From the NCBI GenBank assembly GCA_002081555.1, contig MZNV01001755.1, positions 1 through 64,000 of the forward strand: a stretch of DNA of 64,000 nucleotides, written 5' to 3'. Positions within the stretch are counted from its first letter, which is position 1. The number at the start of each line of letters is the position of its first letter. This stretch comes from Protostelium mycophagum. Its lineage: Eukaryota > Evosea > Variosea > Protosteliida > Protosteliaceae. Shown here piece by piece: positions 21,741 to 33,114 of the stretch. The notes under the pieces are model-generated. The model had not been told where the DNA came from and searched no databases. It was given only the letters and a program-made list of their open reading frames with translations. The position numbers and the translations under genes are program-made.

Positions 21741-24700
21741 TCACCACCACTCTGCATCATCGTCTGGTCGTTTCAGTTTACGAGATGTGACATCACCTAC
21801 CTCTGCATTGAAACCGTCATCCTCTATTCGATCAGGGTCAACAGGGGGTGGTTTTTGGGTTCTAGTCTGTCTTTTGCCTTGAGAGAGTTCTTCTGCTCTG
21901 GACAATGGGATGTGCAGGTGCTTGCACTAAGATGATGAGTCTCAGAAGATATTGATTAAAATGAAGCAAAAAGAGTTCGTCACGAGGGCTTCCCAAGTGG
22001 TCTCCCACCTTAGTACTGGCCTCGCTCAGACACGCTTGACTTCGCAGTGCGGCAAGGGATGCGGTAGACTGTGTCGATATGAACGAACCCGAAGGGTGAT
22101 TCCATTTTCACAACTCAAATTTCAGTGACATATCTCACTCAAGCCAATTCAGGCTCCAAGAGAACAATGTCTTATGTAAACACAACCACAAATCTTGACG
22201 ATTTCTTTGCACATCAAGGATGTCCAAATAAATCATGTGAGGTTTTGTGTGTACTTGCACACAATGCGAAGCATACAAGAAGGCTCCTCCTTCATGTCGC
22301 ACAAGAACACAGTAAAATCCAAAGCAAAATCAATCGTGAGCCTCACCTTTGCATTCTTACAGAAGTTATTTGTACCAAAAAAATGGCACCAACTGACCCC
22401 TTTGATCTTCTTCTTCTTCGGTGGTCGCCCTTGTTCCTTTAGTTGCATCATTGTGGCATGGATATGCCCACAGTTTTCGACCTGAAATCAATGAGATTTC
22501 ATCGAGATTTCAAGATGACATTTTGGACAAAATCTTTGTGAAATTTAGATGAAAACTCACTTCACATCGCTTGTCTGCACCAAGAAAATTCATACATAAT
22601 AAAGAGATAGCCGGTGTGGCTTTCGGGTCTATCGGGAAGGTATCGGGTATCTGATTCGGGTGATTTGCAGCATCCCATCTAAAACAATTTCAACACCTCG
22701 AATTTCCAAAAAAGTGATTTGTCAACTCACGTTGGCACACAGACCGGCGGAATTTCAAAGTCCGTCTGGGGGCTGTCTTTATGCGCAGAATGCAGGTCGT
22801 AGTCGAATTTGTCTTCTTTGGACTGTTGGAATAACTTGATGTTGTTTTCACCTTGTCTATGTGTTAAGAGGAAGCTTCCGGTTTCCTCCATTTGGTGAAG
22901 GATTTGGAGCACGGAGAAGATTATTTTCGAGGCGTAATGGACCCTGGGGGATGTCATGAATTTTCGATGAAATTTTGATGAAATTTCAAAATACTTTCAG
23001 GAAAAATGTCTGATGTTTGAAAAAGTAGAAAAAATAGCAGAAATTAAATGGGAAGGATCTGCAATTGAATCTACAACTCACGTGACAAGCAGGTTCTGCG
23101 GTAAAATAGAAGCCATGTCCTTGTGTTGTACTTCGAGGACTTTCCCATTTTCCGGGGAAATTCGCGCTAAAAATAGATGCGCATCTGGTCTAATATACGT
23201 GTACATCCACAACCTGGCCATCTCTTGAGCAGAAATTTCTTCCAGATTTTCGGAATTTGAATACTCCATTTTGGAGCGAATCCCCACGTAACGGATACCC
23301 TGCTGAGCTCAGAAAAATCTCCGAAAATTTTCTGAAAAAACTCACTTTTTTCTGAGAATTATCCGGTATTTGACCGTGGATTCTACAACGAACCAGAATT
23401 GTAAACGGCCCGAAATTCCACAAATTATAAGTCTGATTTTCTGTACTTCTTCCGGTCTTTTCTTCTCCCTGGAGATTTTCAAATTTTTGAAACTTGGAAT
23501 GAAATTTCGATGAAAATCCACCTTGATGTCAAAGGATACGGAAATGTCATCTGATGGTGGTTGTAGTGCGCATGTTTTGAATGCAGTATTGTAGAATTGG
23601 GTGTTCTTGTCTCTGGCGTTCATGTTCTTACGTAATAAAGGTTTGTCTACAATGATCACTCTTCTCTCCTCCTCCCCGACCTTTTGTATCTCGATCTACA
23701 ACGCGTCATTTTATAATTCATCCGAAAATCACTGAAAATTGAAGCTTTACCTTGACTGGAATTTCAAACGAGGATGACACGTCAGCCAAAGTGACAAGTG
23801 AAGCACTAGATATGACAAAATCGACTCTATTTTTAGCAGCCATGTCGCGTATCAACGGGTCATTGTACAGCGATGGACCAACCTGAATTTTCAGCGAATT
23901 TTCGTGAAAAGACGTGTCTCACTTTTTTGGACCAGGAGGGGAGGGGCAGGGGGTTGGTTGGCTGTGGGTCTTCAGATTTAGTGTCTGGTGTATCTTCCGT
24001 TGGTTTTGGCGGGATTTCCACAGAAATTTCCTCGAAAAAATACGATTTTTCAAGTGGAATATCTTTTTGGTCGAAATGGTATCGCAGACATCTCCCCTAC
24101 AAAAAATCAGAATTTCCCGCCAAAAGACCCATTTCAAATTTCGAATCGTCACCCTCTGATACAACGTCTGTTTGTGCTTGAGCACGGGGTCGTTTGGAGA
24201 TGGTTGGAACATTCTAATGTCCGAGATATTCACTAGAGAGTAATATTTAGGATGTGTAAACACCTACACGAAATTAAAATTAAATAAATTTAAATTAAGT
24301 TTAAAAATTAAAAATGTATTGATTTGATTTTTTCGGAAAATCTTCGGAAGAATCCAGAAAAATGACGGAAAATTCGTTCACCTGCTCTCTCTTTTTCTGG
24401 TAAAATTCTTCAAGTTGAACTTCCACTCTCACGTCCACGACCCGGAGTTTCTTGATAAACTCCGGGTCTGAGAGTCTCAAATTCAACTTGAACTCTCTGT
24501 ACAGCCGCTGTTCTTCGTCTACAACGATACTCAAGTAATCGTACATGTGGGTGTCTGCGGGGGGCATTAGAACCCATTTTTCCGGCTGCCTCATATTTGC
24601 GGCTGCTTTCTGTAAAATCCTGAAAACATCAAATTGTGAATTTATTTTGGCTTGACTACAATGCGTCTAAATGTGATGAGAAAGTTTGACCTTTTTGTAG

Positions 24701-26920
24701 GTTTGCGGCAGAGCCGCAAACTAAAATACGCTCTTGTGTTTATTTCGCAAATTATACTTGGATAAAACGCAACTATGTGTTTTCTGCATCAAAATTCACT
24801 TTGGCCTTTTTGTTGGTTTGCGGCAGAGCCGCAAAGTAAGATACGCTCTTGTGTTTATTTCACAACTGCCGTAAGTTGCGTCTTATCCAACTATGTGTTT
24901 TCTGCATCAAAATTCACTTAGACCTTTTTGTAGGTTTGCGGCAGAGCCGCAAAGTAAAATACGCTCTTGCGTTTATTTCACAACTCATTGGATAAAACGC
25001 AACTTCAGTGTTTTCTGCATCAAAATTCACTTTGGCCTTTTTGTAGGTTTGCGGCAGAGCCGCAAGTAAAATACGCTCTTGTGTTTATTTCGCAACTTAT
25101 TGGATAAAACGCAACTTCAGTGTTTTCTGCATCAAAATTCACTTTGACCTTTTTGTTGGTTTGCGGCAGAGCCGCAAATAGAAAACAGAATTGTATTCTT
25201 GTATGCGGCTTCACGATCTCAGCTTTTGTGTGCAATATATTTTGGTTTGCGGAAGAGCCAAAATACACTTTGAAAAACTCGAGGAGTTCTAATGCCGAAG
25301 ATATATCTTCGTTTCCACTTATATAACGTTGCGATTTTTACCGCATAAATGTTTTTATTGTTTTGAACCAACGTTATTGTTGTATTCCTGAAGCATGTGC
25401 TTTTACACGAATTGTAGAGAGGTGTTGTCCTGACATCATGTTGCGGCTTTGCCGCAAATTCAAAATATATTTCTCAGAAATCCCAAAGTGATTTTACAGC
25501 GTTGTAGATGTCACATGAAGAGAAGTTTCATTTTTTGAAACACTTACGTCCATCTGTTCTTCAACTCTAAATATTGTTGGTGTTCTTCTTTGCTTAAAAT
25601 AGATTTTTCCCTCGGGGGTTTAACCGGCCCCCGCACCACCGGGGCGAAGGCGGTGGGTGGCGGAACTTTCTTCGAATTTTCCGGTTGCTCCTGAATTTTC
25701 TTGGAATTTTCTGGAGCTTCGGGTGTCTTCTTCGGAGTTTCTGTATCGCCGTCTTCGGTCTTGTCATCATTAATTTTTGGCCGTTTACTGGGTGGCTCCA
25801 ACTGTACAGATTTAAATTTTGAATATTCTCTTAGTGTATATGAAGATTGCGGCAGCCGCATTGTTGTGATAATGTCGATTTGGATTTTTCACAAAGAAAA
25901 GTATTATGGTATTCTGTGCGGTTGCATTTACATGAAATATTATTGGAGAGAATGTTACACGCATCTTCTGAGCATAATATTGGTTTGCCATAAATACAAA
26001 AAATTAATCTTACAAATTTAATTTCTACATCTACAACGAGACATCACACTCACCTTTCTTATCACTGCGGGCGGCAATGTGCTCTTAATCTTCATTAAAA
26101 TTTCCCCGTTATCATTGCTATGCAACCGGGAGGGGGGAGGGACGAGGGGTGCTGACTTCGTTGTAGATTTGAGTCTCTGGGGGGGTTGTATGGGGGTCCT
26201 TCTCTTTTCTATTTCTGGATCAGAATTTCCCGCCTCTTTTTCTGGTTCTTCTCTGGGAGTTTTCTCGGAATTTTCGTCATCCGAATCGTCAAAGAGGGAA
26301 TTTTCTTGGAATTTTCCCTTTTCGGTGGATTTTTCTGTAACCTTAAAAAATAAGCAATTAAATTAATTTTTTAAATATTAAAAATAAATTAAGTTTTTCA
26401 ATATTAGCAATTAAAATAACTTCTTAAATATTAAAAAATAAATTTGATTAGAAAATTATGTTGGTCAATAGTTGTCATAAGCAATGCTCTAGACACTTTT
26501 GAACACGCCAAGACGAAGACTTGGAGAATAAAAGACTTTTTACCTCTGAATTTTCTTGTAAATTTCTCCTGACGCTCGTTCTGGGGGAAACAGGGGGTCT
26601 CGCAGATCTGATTGGGATCGCAGGATTCAGTCCGGTCTGCGAGGAGGGTGATTTCGATTTCGCACCAGAAACTTCCTTGGATTTTTCAGCTTCTGGTGTT
26701 TTTTTGGGACGACCCCTCTTCTTCATGGGAACACCTGGGACAATCAATCTACAACTCGAAAAATCGTGGAAAATTCTTGAGGAAAATACGCACCTTTTTT
26801 GGTGTATCCATAAGGCGCTTCGGTGTTTGAGATCGGATCGTCGATTGTCATCAGTGTATCATCGTCATCATCATGACTCTGCACCTCTCTCTCTGGCTCT
26901 GGTGTCTCCGGCACAGTAGT
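21741..26920 (-). CDS. NARG2/ICE2-like protein with AT-hook and CCCH zinc finger
   Basis: About 13 exons. From the N-terminal side: acidic TPEPEREVQSHDDDDD, an AT-hook (PMKKRGRPKKTPEAE), acidic Pro-rich exons, then conserved exons. DMAAKNRVDFVISSAS, TYNLWNFGPFTILVRCRIHG, ARLWMYTYIRPDAHLFLARI, YDLHSAHKDSP and a P-x4-P-x3-W-D region resemble the NARG2_C domain of ICE2, a little elongation complex (LEC) subunit for Pol II snRNA genes. The C-terminal end has GRPPKKKK, then WCHFFGTNNFCKNAK|CKHLHIP, a CCCH finger (C-x8-C-x4-C-x3-H) split by intron 21936-22346, then a charged tail ending RPDDDAEWW. The junction is phase-consistent. The 5S gene lies in that intron. The intron 24620-25546 carries tandem repeats. 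The first exon is not resolved; ATG at 26851 could be the start. Family call is moderate. Confidence 0.6.
21968..21972 (-). terminator. Pol III T-tract terminator of the 5S gene
   Basis: Five consecutive T on the transcribed strand, three bases past the 5S 3' end. Confidence 0.7.
21975..22088 (-). rRNA. 5S ribosomal RNA
   Basis: Minus-strand sequence with GGCCAGTACTAAGGTGGGAG, then ACCACTTGGGAA, matches the conserved 3' half of eukaryotic 5S rRNA (box C region). The region GAAGTCAAGC matches the box A area. The ends GTTCGT and ACGAAC pair as helix I, giving 114 nt, slightly shorter than the usual 117 to 120. A T5 tract (plus-strand AAAAA at 21968-21972) follows the 3' end as a Pol III terminator. 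It lies, on the same strand, within the last intron of the ICE2-like gene. Confidence 0.92.
24685..25190. repeat. Tandem minisatellite, 4.5 units of 112-118 bp, with hairpin core
   Basis: Units start at 24685, 24800, 24918, 25031 and 25143 (last one partial), inside an intron of the ICE2-like gene. Each carries TTTGCGGCAGAGCCGCAAA (a GCGGC hairpin), then ACGCTCTTG, TGGATAAAACGCAAC and TTCTGCATCAAAATTCAC. In unit 2 the TGGATAAAACGCAAC segment is inverted (GTTGCGTCTTATCCA). Unit-to-unit identity is very high, so the array is young or homogenised. Confidence 0.9.
25441..25457. repeat. TTGCGGC-TTT-GCCGCAA hairpin
   Basis: Single copy of the GCGGC hairpin in the same intron as the tandem array, about 250 bp further on. 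Confidence 0.7.
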
Positions 26921-27229
26921 CTATGAGATTTCAGTGAAATTTCATCGGGATGTCACCAACAGAACAAAAGAACATCATTGGCCCAACTGACAGAGATTCG
27001 TCAAAGTATTTAGTTCTGAATCACGGTAACTACCGTATCTATCCTTTGCAGAACAATCTAAAAATAGACCCAGATGCACACGCGGCAGAGCCGAAATTAC
27101 AGCTCCTCCATCTGCCAAAAATAATGTCTACAACACTGACATTGTACGCAGAAATATTGTTCACAGTGTTCAAGTTATTTTCTGATGGTTTTTGTATAGT
27201 GATCAGAAAATATTTCACACAAGTCCATT
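26921..27229. other. Spacer with no supported gene
   Basis: A plus-strand frame of 109 codons (26950-27279) overlaps the next gene's end and has no family match. May hold the missing first exon of the ICE2-like gene. Confidence 0.35.
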
Positions 27230-27892
27230 TTAGAAGTATGTGTTCGCTGTGCTTTTTGGTTTTAGAGCTTCACAAATAAAATGAAATCTGACACGATCCA
27301 ATGCATCGATCACCTTTCTTCTCAATCGCTTCTTTGGGTTTTCTTGTGTTGTGTCATCTTGATCCTCTACCATTGGCAACAGAAGGTCCTCGTTGTTGAT
27401 GCTGGAAATCGAGTTGTACCCTCCGGAGGTGATGGCTGACACCAGGGCTGCTTTGTGATATGATGCATCATTTTGTGGGTTGATCGGGTGTTGAGCGATA
27501 GACACTGCAGGAACATTGTATCTGGCATCTGATGTGTTGAAAAATGGAGTGTTCTTTTGATTGGTGTTGAAGATATTAGATTTTGAGGACATCCTGTTCT
27601 TGAGCGAAGAAATGGAACATTTCTCATATTGTTGCTCATTCCAATCGTCTATCGTCGCATTAATTCGACTCCTTCTGGGTTCTACCGGCCTAATTATTTT
27701 CAATTTCTCACATCATTTCGATCAGACAACGTCAGATACACGTTGATCCAGAAATGAGAGATGGATGATAGACCTCGATGGGGAGTCTGGTGGGACAAAC
27801 AATAAAGGAGGTGCCAATGGTGAAAGAAGAGGACCGAGAGTACCGACAGTCTCCAGCACGTTACGGATGAGAGGGTGTGCCTTGTCGCTCAT
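27230..27892 (-). CDS. Unknown 192-residue protein
   Basis: Two exons, 27892-27774 and 27689-27230, over an 84-nt intron; 193 codons with stop, phase checked. It starts MSDKAHPLIRNVLETVGTLG, followed by a Pro/Leu-rich stretch (PLLSPLAPPLLFVPPDSPSR). The middle is Asn/Ser-rich and looks disordered, and the end is basic (ENPKKRLRRKVIDALDRVRF). No domain recognised. The basic RRKVIDALDR segment could be a nuclear signal. Confidence 0.7.
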
Positions 27893-28144
27893 TGATGCTC
27901 ATGTTATTGAGATCTGGATGTGATTTTCGAGAAGGGTTTTACAACTGGCACAACAAAATAATGATGACTAAAATATTCTAAATATTTTGAAACTATAATG
28001 TGTTAGATCATTTGGATGCTGTGTCATACACTTCTATACAGCATATCATTGTATTAATCTTTGAGGGCTGAGATTGTGACAATAAAGCGGTTCCCCTCAA
28101 CTGTACAACTGCAGCAAAATTGGTTTTAATAAAGGAGTATTACA

Positions 28145-28421
28145 TTATGCATTTTGTTTTGATAAGATCTTCTCTTTCAGATCTGGTTGAGTGAACCATT
28201 TTGTTGTATGCGTGATCAGATCTTCAGGCTTCAGCTGTATTGTTTCTTCATAGAACGTCTTGATCAACAGCCCGACCTCTGGATGGGCTCTCAGATATTC
28301 CTCATTCTCGATTCGTAAGACGATCTGAATCATCAGAAGAGGATCACCAATGATCGTTCACCTTCTGTTTATTGAGTTGTGCTTGCTGTTCTGGCGTGAG
28401 GACTGATGGCTTGTCCGTCAT
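28145..28421 (-). CDS. RIIa-domain protein, RIIAD1-like, 79 aa
   Basis: Two exons, 28421-28362 and 28324-28145, over a 37-nt intron; 80 codons with stop. The pattern EQQAQLNKQKIVLRIENEEY, LRAHPEVGLLIKTFYEE, then KPEDL and WFTQPDLKEKI follows human RIIAD1 closely (EQQxQLxxxKIxxRIxNExYLRxHxEVxLLI, xxYFTDPxLxxKI). RIIa folds dimerise and dock A-kinase anchoring-type helices. In other eukaryotes such small proteins are often tied to cilia and sperm. The family call rests on residue pattern over the whole length. Confidence 0.85.
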
Positions 28422-28782
28422 CTTTGATCGGTTCCAATTTTAGAGTCCAATCTACAACGGTATAAAACATTTTATTGCCAGAAAATACAGCTGCCTTACA
28501 ATTATAAATACATGCTTTGTCTCGAAGATTGACATATATTTGTCAAAATATTTATTCATGATGGTTTCTGTTTGATGTGGATAAGCTGACGTTGTTGGTT
28601 TGATGGTCTGGTCAGCATGATGTGTTTCAGAGGAGATCACTTATTGTCCTACACATGCCAATGGTTCGAGGTTGCAACCTGTGAAAGGCTTGAAGTGCTC
28701 TGAGCGGCAGGAAAGTAATTTGAAAATTTCCATTTGAATAAAACAAAGAATTAAAAACAGTATCCACAACGATCATTTCCAG
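28422..28782. other. Divergent promoter region
   Basis: Between the RIIa gene (-) and the methyltransferase gene (+). Contains a TCTACAAC word near 28449. A minus-strand 62-codon frame (28452-28640) has no support. Confidence 0.45.
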
Positions 28783-29867
28783 ATGGCCTCGACCAAAGTG
28801 ATTCCCGAAGATAATCGTGTCTATGCCACACAGGAGTACTGGGAGGAAAGATATAAGAGGTCAGATGATGCGGATATGTGAATCTCACTGACAATACAAG
28901 CGAGCCAGAGCCATTTGATTGGTTCAAACAGTGGGATGAGCTCAAAGAGGTCTTTTTGTTTCTTGAGATTAATCATTCTTAATTAATTCAGGTCTTGTCA
29001 AAATACATTAATCACTCAGAGAGTGTCCTCATGGCCGGCTGTGGCAATTCTTTGTTGAGCGAACAGATGTATGAGGATGGTTTCCACAACATCCACAACA
29101 TCGACTTTTCAGAAGAAGTAATCAGAGTGATGAAGGAGAGGTCCGCGAAGCATACAGAAATGAAATGTGAGTACCGCGAAGAATGACAAGAAATTGTGCA
29201 GGAAGCCAACATATTAAATTTATTTTTTGTGATGTGTCAAGACATTCACCTCATGTATTCTGTCACATCGATTGTTTTTGACAATCTCTGTTCTATAATT
29301 GCCCAACCCCTGCAGAAATCATACTTCGATTTAAAATTAAATAATGGATGTATTTATTTTCAACATTTGAAAATCTTTTCTCTGATGGAATCAGGGACCG
29401 TAATGGATGTTACCAAGATGGACTTGCCTGATCAGTCTTTCGATGTCGTGATCGACAAAGGAACTATGGACGCTCTGTTGGTGAGCTGTTGTTGTCATGG
29501 GTGCTGAATGTTTGGTTGATTGAGACAGTGCGAACAGACAAGCGCTTGGGAGGTGGATGAGCACCTCGCCATCAACATCGACAAGATGCTGACCGAAGTC
29601 TCGAGGTCAAATTCCCCGAATTTTCCACCCCTTTTCCACGAAATTTCCATCCCACGAACTTTCACTGAATTTTCTATCCCACGAACTTTCACTGAATTTT
29701 CTAGGGTCTTGAAAGAGACGGGGGTGTACATCTACATCACCTTCGGACAACCCCACTTTAGAAAAAATCTAATTCTAAAAGAAAAATACAAATGGACGAT
29801 GAAAACCGAAAGAATCGGGGACGGGTTCCACTACTACATTTACGTAATGAGGAAGGAAAATTCATGA
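28783..29867 (+). CDS. METTL13/EEF1AKMT4-like SAM-dependent methyltransferase
   Basis: Six exons. Starts MASTKVIPEDNRVYATQEYW, EERYKSEPEPFDWFKQW. Motif I is AGCGNSLLSEQMYEDG, followed by NIDFSEEVI, MDVTKMDLPDQSFDVVIDKG and TMDALL, all hallmarks of this subgroup, which in animals methylates lysines on elongation factor 1A. The end reads YIYITFGQPHFRKNL, GDGFHYYIYVMRKENS. Introns: 41 nt after EERYK, about 230 nt after EMKW (unusually long), and one before VLKETGV that holds an exact 27-bp tandem duplication. About 230 residues, the size of the short single-domain form. Confidence 0.9.
29649..29702 (+). repeat. Exact 27-bp tandem duplication
   Basis: Two adjacent identical 27-bp units (ATCCCACGAACTTTCACTGA, then ATTTTCT) inside the last intron of the methyltransferase gene, ending at the splice acceptor. 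Recent slippage event. Confidence 0.9.
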
Positions 29868-29968
29868 TAAATTCATCGACTTTTACGAGGAAAATTCACG
29901 AAAAATTCTTCAACTTTTATGAAGAAAATTCATGATAAGTTCTCCAATTTTTATTGAATTTTCTGGGC

Positions 29969-31509
29969 TCATTCGAATGAGAGGACGAGCTTTCTGTCTC
30001 TGTGGGGTGCTCCTTGGTGCTCCAGGGCCTCTTCCCACTCTTTGAAGCTTCTCTTCTCTGCAGCAATCTACAACGCGTCAGAACATGCAGATCTTCCGGG
30101 AAATTTTGGCGGGAATTCAGTGACGTCTTGGCGGGAAAATAGTTTGAAGAATGTGAGAAGCACAAGTGGGTTGTGCAGGATTTGCTTTCAAGTTTGAAAT
30201 CACCTTGAGTTGGTCTTTCTTCATCAACTCAAAGAGGTGAGTGAGAGCCTCCTTGCTCTTCTGAGGGTTGGCCTCGTTCCATTGGGTCAGCCAGAATCCT
30301 GAATTTTCAATGAATCTTCCACGAATTTCTGACGAAATTTCTCACCCTTGGCTTGGATGTTCTTGAAGATGAAGAGGCTGGTGGGGAGGGTGACGGGCTT
30401 GCGGGACATACCTCCGTATGTCACGAAAACTCCGTTCTGTCTACAACTCGTCAGAAATGTATAACGTTGTAGATGGACGACTCACCCCAGGGTCCTGGCG
30501 ATTTCAGTGGCGTTTTTCCCGCCAACACAGTTGAGAGCCAACTTGGGTGCGCTTGGCAGATCACCAAGCATTCTTCTGAATTGTGCAGTGTGGAGGTACT
30601 CCTCGGTGAGGACTGCATGAGCTCCCAGCTTAGACAGTCTGTCGTGAGTTTCGGCAAAGTTGGGTCTCTCTCTCACGATGTTTATCGTCTTGATTCCTCT
30701 CATGTTGGCCAATTGTATGACGGCAAGACCGACGGCACTGTTGGCACCGTTTTGGATGATGAAATCACCTTGTAAAAATCATTCCATAGATCTCGGCCAT
30801 TCATTTTTAATGTATTGGTCTTTGGATATGGAAGATCTGTAAGAGATGAAACACCTACCCTCTTTGAGGTCAACGAAATCTGTGAGAAGTCGCAGAGCAG
30901 TGGCAGGGTTGACTGCTACGGTAGCAGCGTGCTCTGGCTTGATACCCTCAGGGACAGCAAGGAGATCGCGTCCGTTAAAGACACCTTGTGTTCTCCATGT
31001 TCCTTTTGACAGTCATGGAAAGAAGGATCTCGAGATGCAAATGAAAATGAATTTCATATTTAAACCACAATATGAATTCAATAAGCCCACCTAGACCAGC
31101 GACAGAAGGGATGACGTGTTGGTTTGGTTTGAAGGAAGATTTGGGTCCAGCCTCTACCACTATTCCAACACCTTCATTTCCACCGACGGCGGGGAAAGAG
31201 GCCTTCTTTCCATAAGTTCCCTCGATCATGTTGATGTCTGCGGGATTGATGGGGGCAGCAACCATCTTGACCAGGACTTGATCATCTGCCAACTTGGGCA
31301 GCTCTTCTGTCTCTAATCTTCTCATAGTCAATCTAGCTATAGACAATAAAAGAAAAGACTCACTTGAGAACAGATTTAGGAGAGCCATGTTGTGTATAGC
31401 GGAGGACCTGGGCAGATCGACCAGTCGCATATCCTCTAGACAGGCATAATTGAGGAGTGAAGGTCCTCTGAACGGTTGTAAGTGTGGTGAGGCTTCTTGC
31501 TGCTCTCAT
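29969..31509 (-). CDS. MECR: Mitochondrial trans-2-enoyl-CoA/ACP reductase (MECR/Etr1)
   Basis: Seven or more exons. The N-terminus MRAARSLTTLTTVQRTFTPQ is Arg/Ser/Thr-rich without acids, a mitochondrial targeting signal. Then VLVKMVAAPINPADINMIEG with the conserved catalytic-type Tyr in EGTYG (about residue 85), GNEGVGIVVEAG, GRDLLAVPEGIKPEHAATVA, the nucleotide-binding DFIIQNGANSAVGLAVIQLA, KTINIVRERP, LALNCVGGKNATEIARTL, VFVTYGGMSRKPVTLPTSLF and SFKEWEEALEH. It performs the last step of mitochondrial type II fatty acid synthesis, which feeds lipoic acid. The final acceptor is probably cagag, the same type used in myosin exon 5; an extra small exon there is possible. Stop at 29971-29969. 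An upstream ATG at 31566 exists, but 31509 gives the better presequence. Confidence 0.93.
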
Positions 31510-31730
31510 TTGTCCTCGATTTGTGCAGATCTCTCGATGATGATTGGCCCAGCTCTCTACAACCATTACTTACATTTTTTTATTTTATTTTGAACATTTT
31601 TTTACATGAACAAAGACAACACACTGATGGTGAATCTCTTTGACACCCAGAGCTGTAGTTAAAGAGGTGGAGTACACAAAAGGAGCGAGCTTCATCAAGT
31701 GGAACTCTGTACATTTGTCATGGAGAATGT

Positions 31731-32420
31731 TTATACTCTGGGGTTGCTGAGAACACGCTTCAGATTGGAGTTTCCAGTCGCGACAACCGTGCTCGCTTTT
31801 TCGAAGAGTCTGTCGAAATCACCCCTCGCGATCTTCAATCCTTCACGGTAATCATAGATCTCCCTCTCTGAACGGAAGTTGGTACCAACAAAGAAAACCA
31901 CAAGAGGACTCCATCCCTGTCATTTTGTCATGAGGAGCTGATTAAGACGAGATCATCAAAACATAATCACAATTCATGATGACGACGGTGGGATCGTGAT
32001 GCATACCTGGAGATTGTGGAGTAACAGGATGACCAAGAGTACACCTGTTCCAAACCAATACCAAGGCCAATTTGTAGTATAACCGGCGATGAGACCACCC
32101 AATGCTAAGAAGCAAGTGAAACTTCCAATGAAACGATCACGTGATAATTCCCTCTCGATCTCTCTCACTTTGGCATCAATTTCTGCAAGAGGTCTCTGCG
32201 GAAGATCGGATTCTGGCGTATTCTGTTCATTATTCATGCTGAATTAAAACTTACATTTCTGTAACTCTCAATCGCATCGAGCGTACTCTTAGGGATCTTC
32301 ATCAGTGTTTTTGGATCATTCACAAAATCTCTAAGATCCAATGATTCGGAACGTTTCAGCTGCTAAGCATCAGACATTGCGTTGTGATGACAGTTGATCC
32401 TCTGCAATTACCTTGTTCAT
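31731..32420 (-). CDS. Two-TM small membrane protein, 171 aa
   Basis: Four exons, 32420-32412 (ATG AAC AAG only), 32359-32255, 32222-32007 and 31916-31731; the sum is exactly 172 codons. Starts MNK|LKRSESLDLRDFVNDP; then a coiled segment (AEIDAKVREIERELSRDRF), two membrane segments (FTCFLALGGLIAGY and YWFGTGVLLVILLLHNLQ), then VVFFVGTNFRSEREIYDY and a helical end. One intron is only 32 nt (32223-32254); if unspliced, an alternative start MNNEQNTPESD would give a shorter protein. Family unknown; endomembrane location likely. It faces TMEM208 across about 100 bp, a compact divergent promoter. Confidence 0.65.
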
Positions 32421-32522
32421 TTCGTCGTAATAGTTGAGATGTGTCGCAAATCAGATGGAAATGTTCAACGGGTGATCTACAACAGGTCTGAAAGTCCTCC
32501 ATTTGACAATCTAATCGTCCAA

Positions 32523-33114
32523 ATGGCCAACCAATCCGCAAAGAAGCAGGTCATCTCGAATGCCAAACTGTTACAGAACCTTCTGATAGGTTCTGGTGGT
32601 GTCACAGTGAGTTGATTTATAAGTCAGCAATTACTCATGCTCATCTCCTGTAGGTCTTCCACTTTTTAGTTCGATTCTTATTTTTCTATAATAGTGTCAC
32701 TTTTTGGACAATCTTCGCCTTCGTCTCTTTCACTCTGGCCTATGCGTTCATATATTCCACCTTCTCTAAATACGCTCAAACCGTCTATCAGAATGGAGAA
32801 CTTGTATCTGCAGGCATTGATCTCGGCGGAGGAGGTCTGATCGAGTATGGTTGGGACATTATTTATATCTTGTGGTTCACAGAGGTCACCGTCATCATCT
32901 CCGACTACTTCTATCTCGTTTTGTTGGCCGTGAGTTTTTCTTTTCATCAAAATGATTGTCCTTACAAATCAAGGTACCTCTGTATGCCTTCTACAAGCTA
33001 TGGGACTCCCTTATTAAGCCATGGATATTCCAGGAGCCTGCTGTGGAGAGTGAGGCAGCCAAAAAGAAGAGAGAGAAGATGGAGAGAAAGGCTGCTCGCC
33101 CACAATACAGATGA
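32523..33114 (+). CDS. TMEM208/SND2 family ER membrane protein, 166 aa
   Basis: Three exons, 32523-32606, 32654-32929 and 32974-33114, summing to 167 codons. Pattern: MANQSAKKQVISNAKLLQNL, VFHFLVRFLFFYNSVTFWTI, FAFVSFTLAYAFIYSTFSKY, GIDLGGGGLIEYGWDIIYI, YFYLVLLAVPLYAFYKLWDS and a basic end (AAKKKREKMERKAARPQYR). This is the TMEM208 layout, with four hydrophobic segments and a KKR tail. TMEM208/SND2 acts in SRP-independent targeting of tail-anchored and other proteins to the ER. Confidence 0.88.

Noticed and set aside
24685-25190. CRISPR array
   Set aside because: Repeats are direct tandem units without unique spacers and the locus is an intron of a eukaryotic gene.
28655-28685. tRNA B-box-like GGTTCGAG
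   Set aside because: No A box, anticodon arm or acceptor pairing around it.
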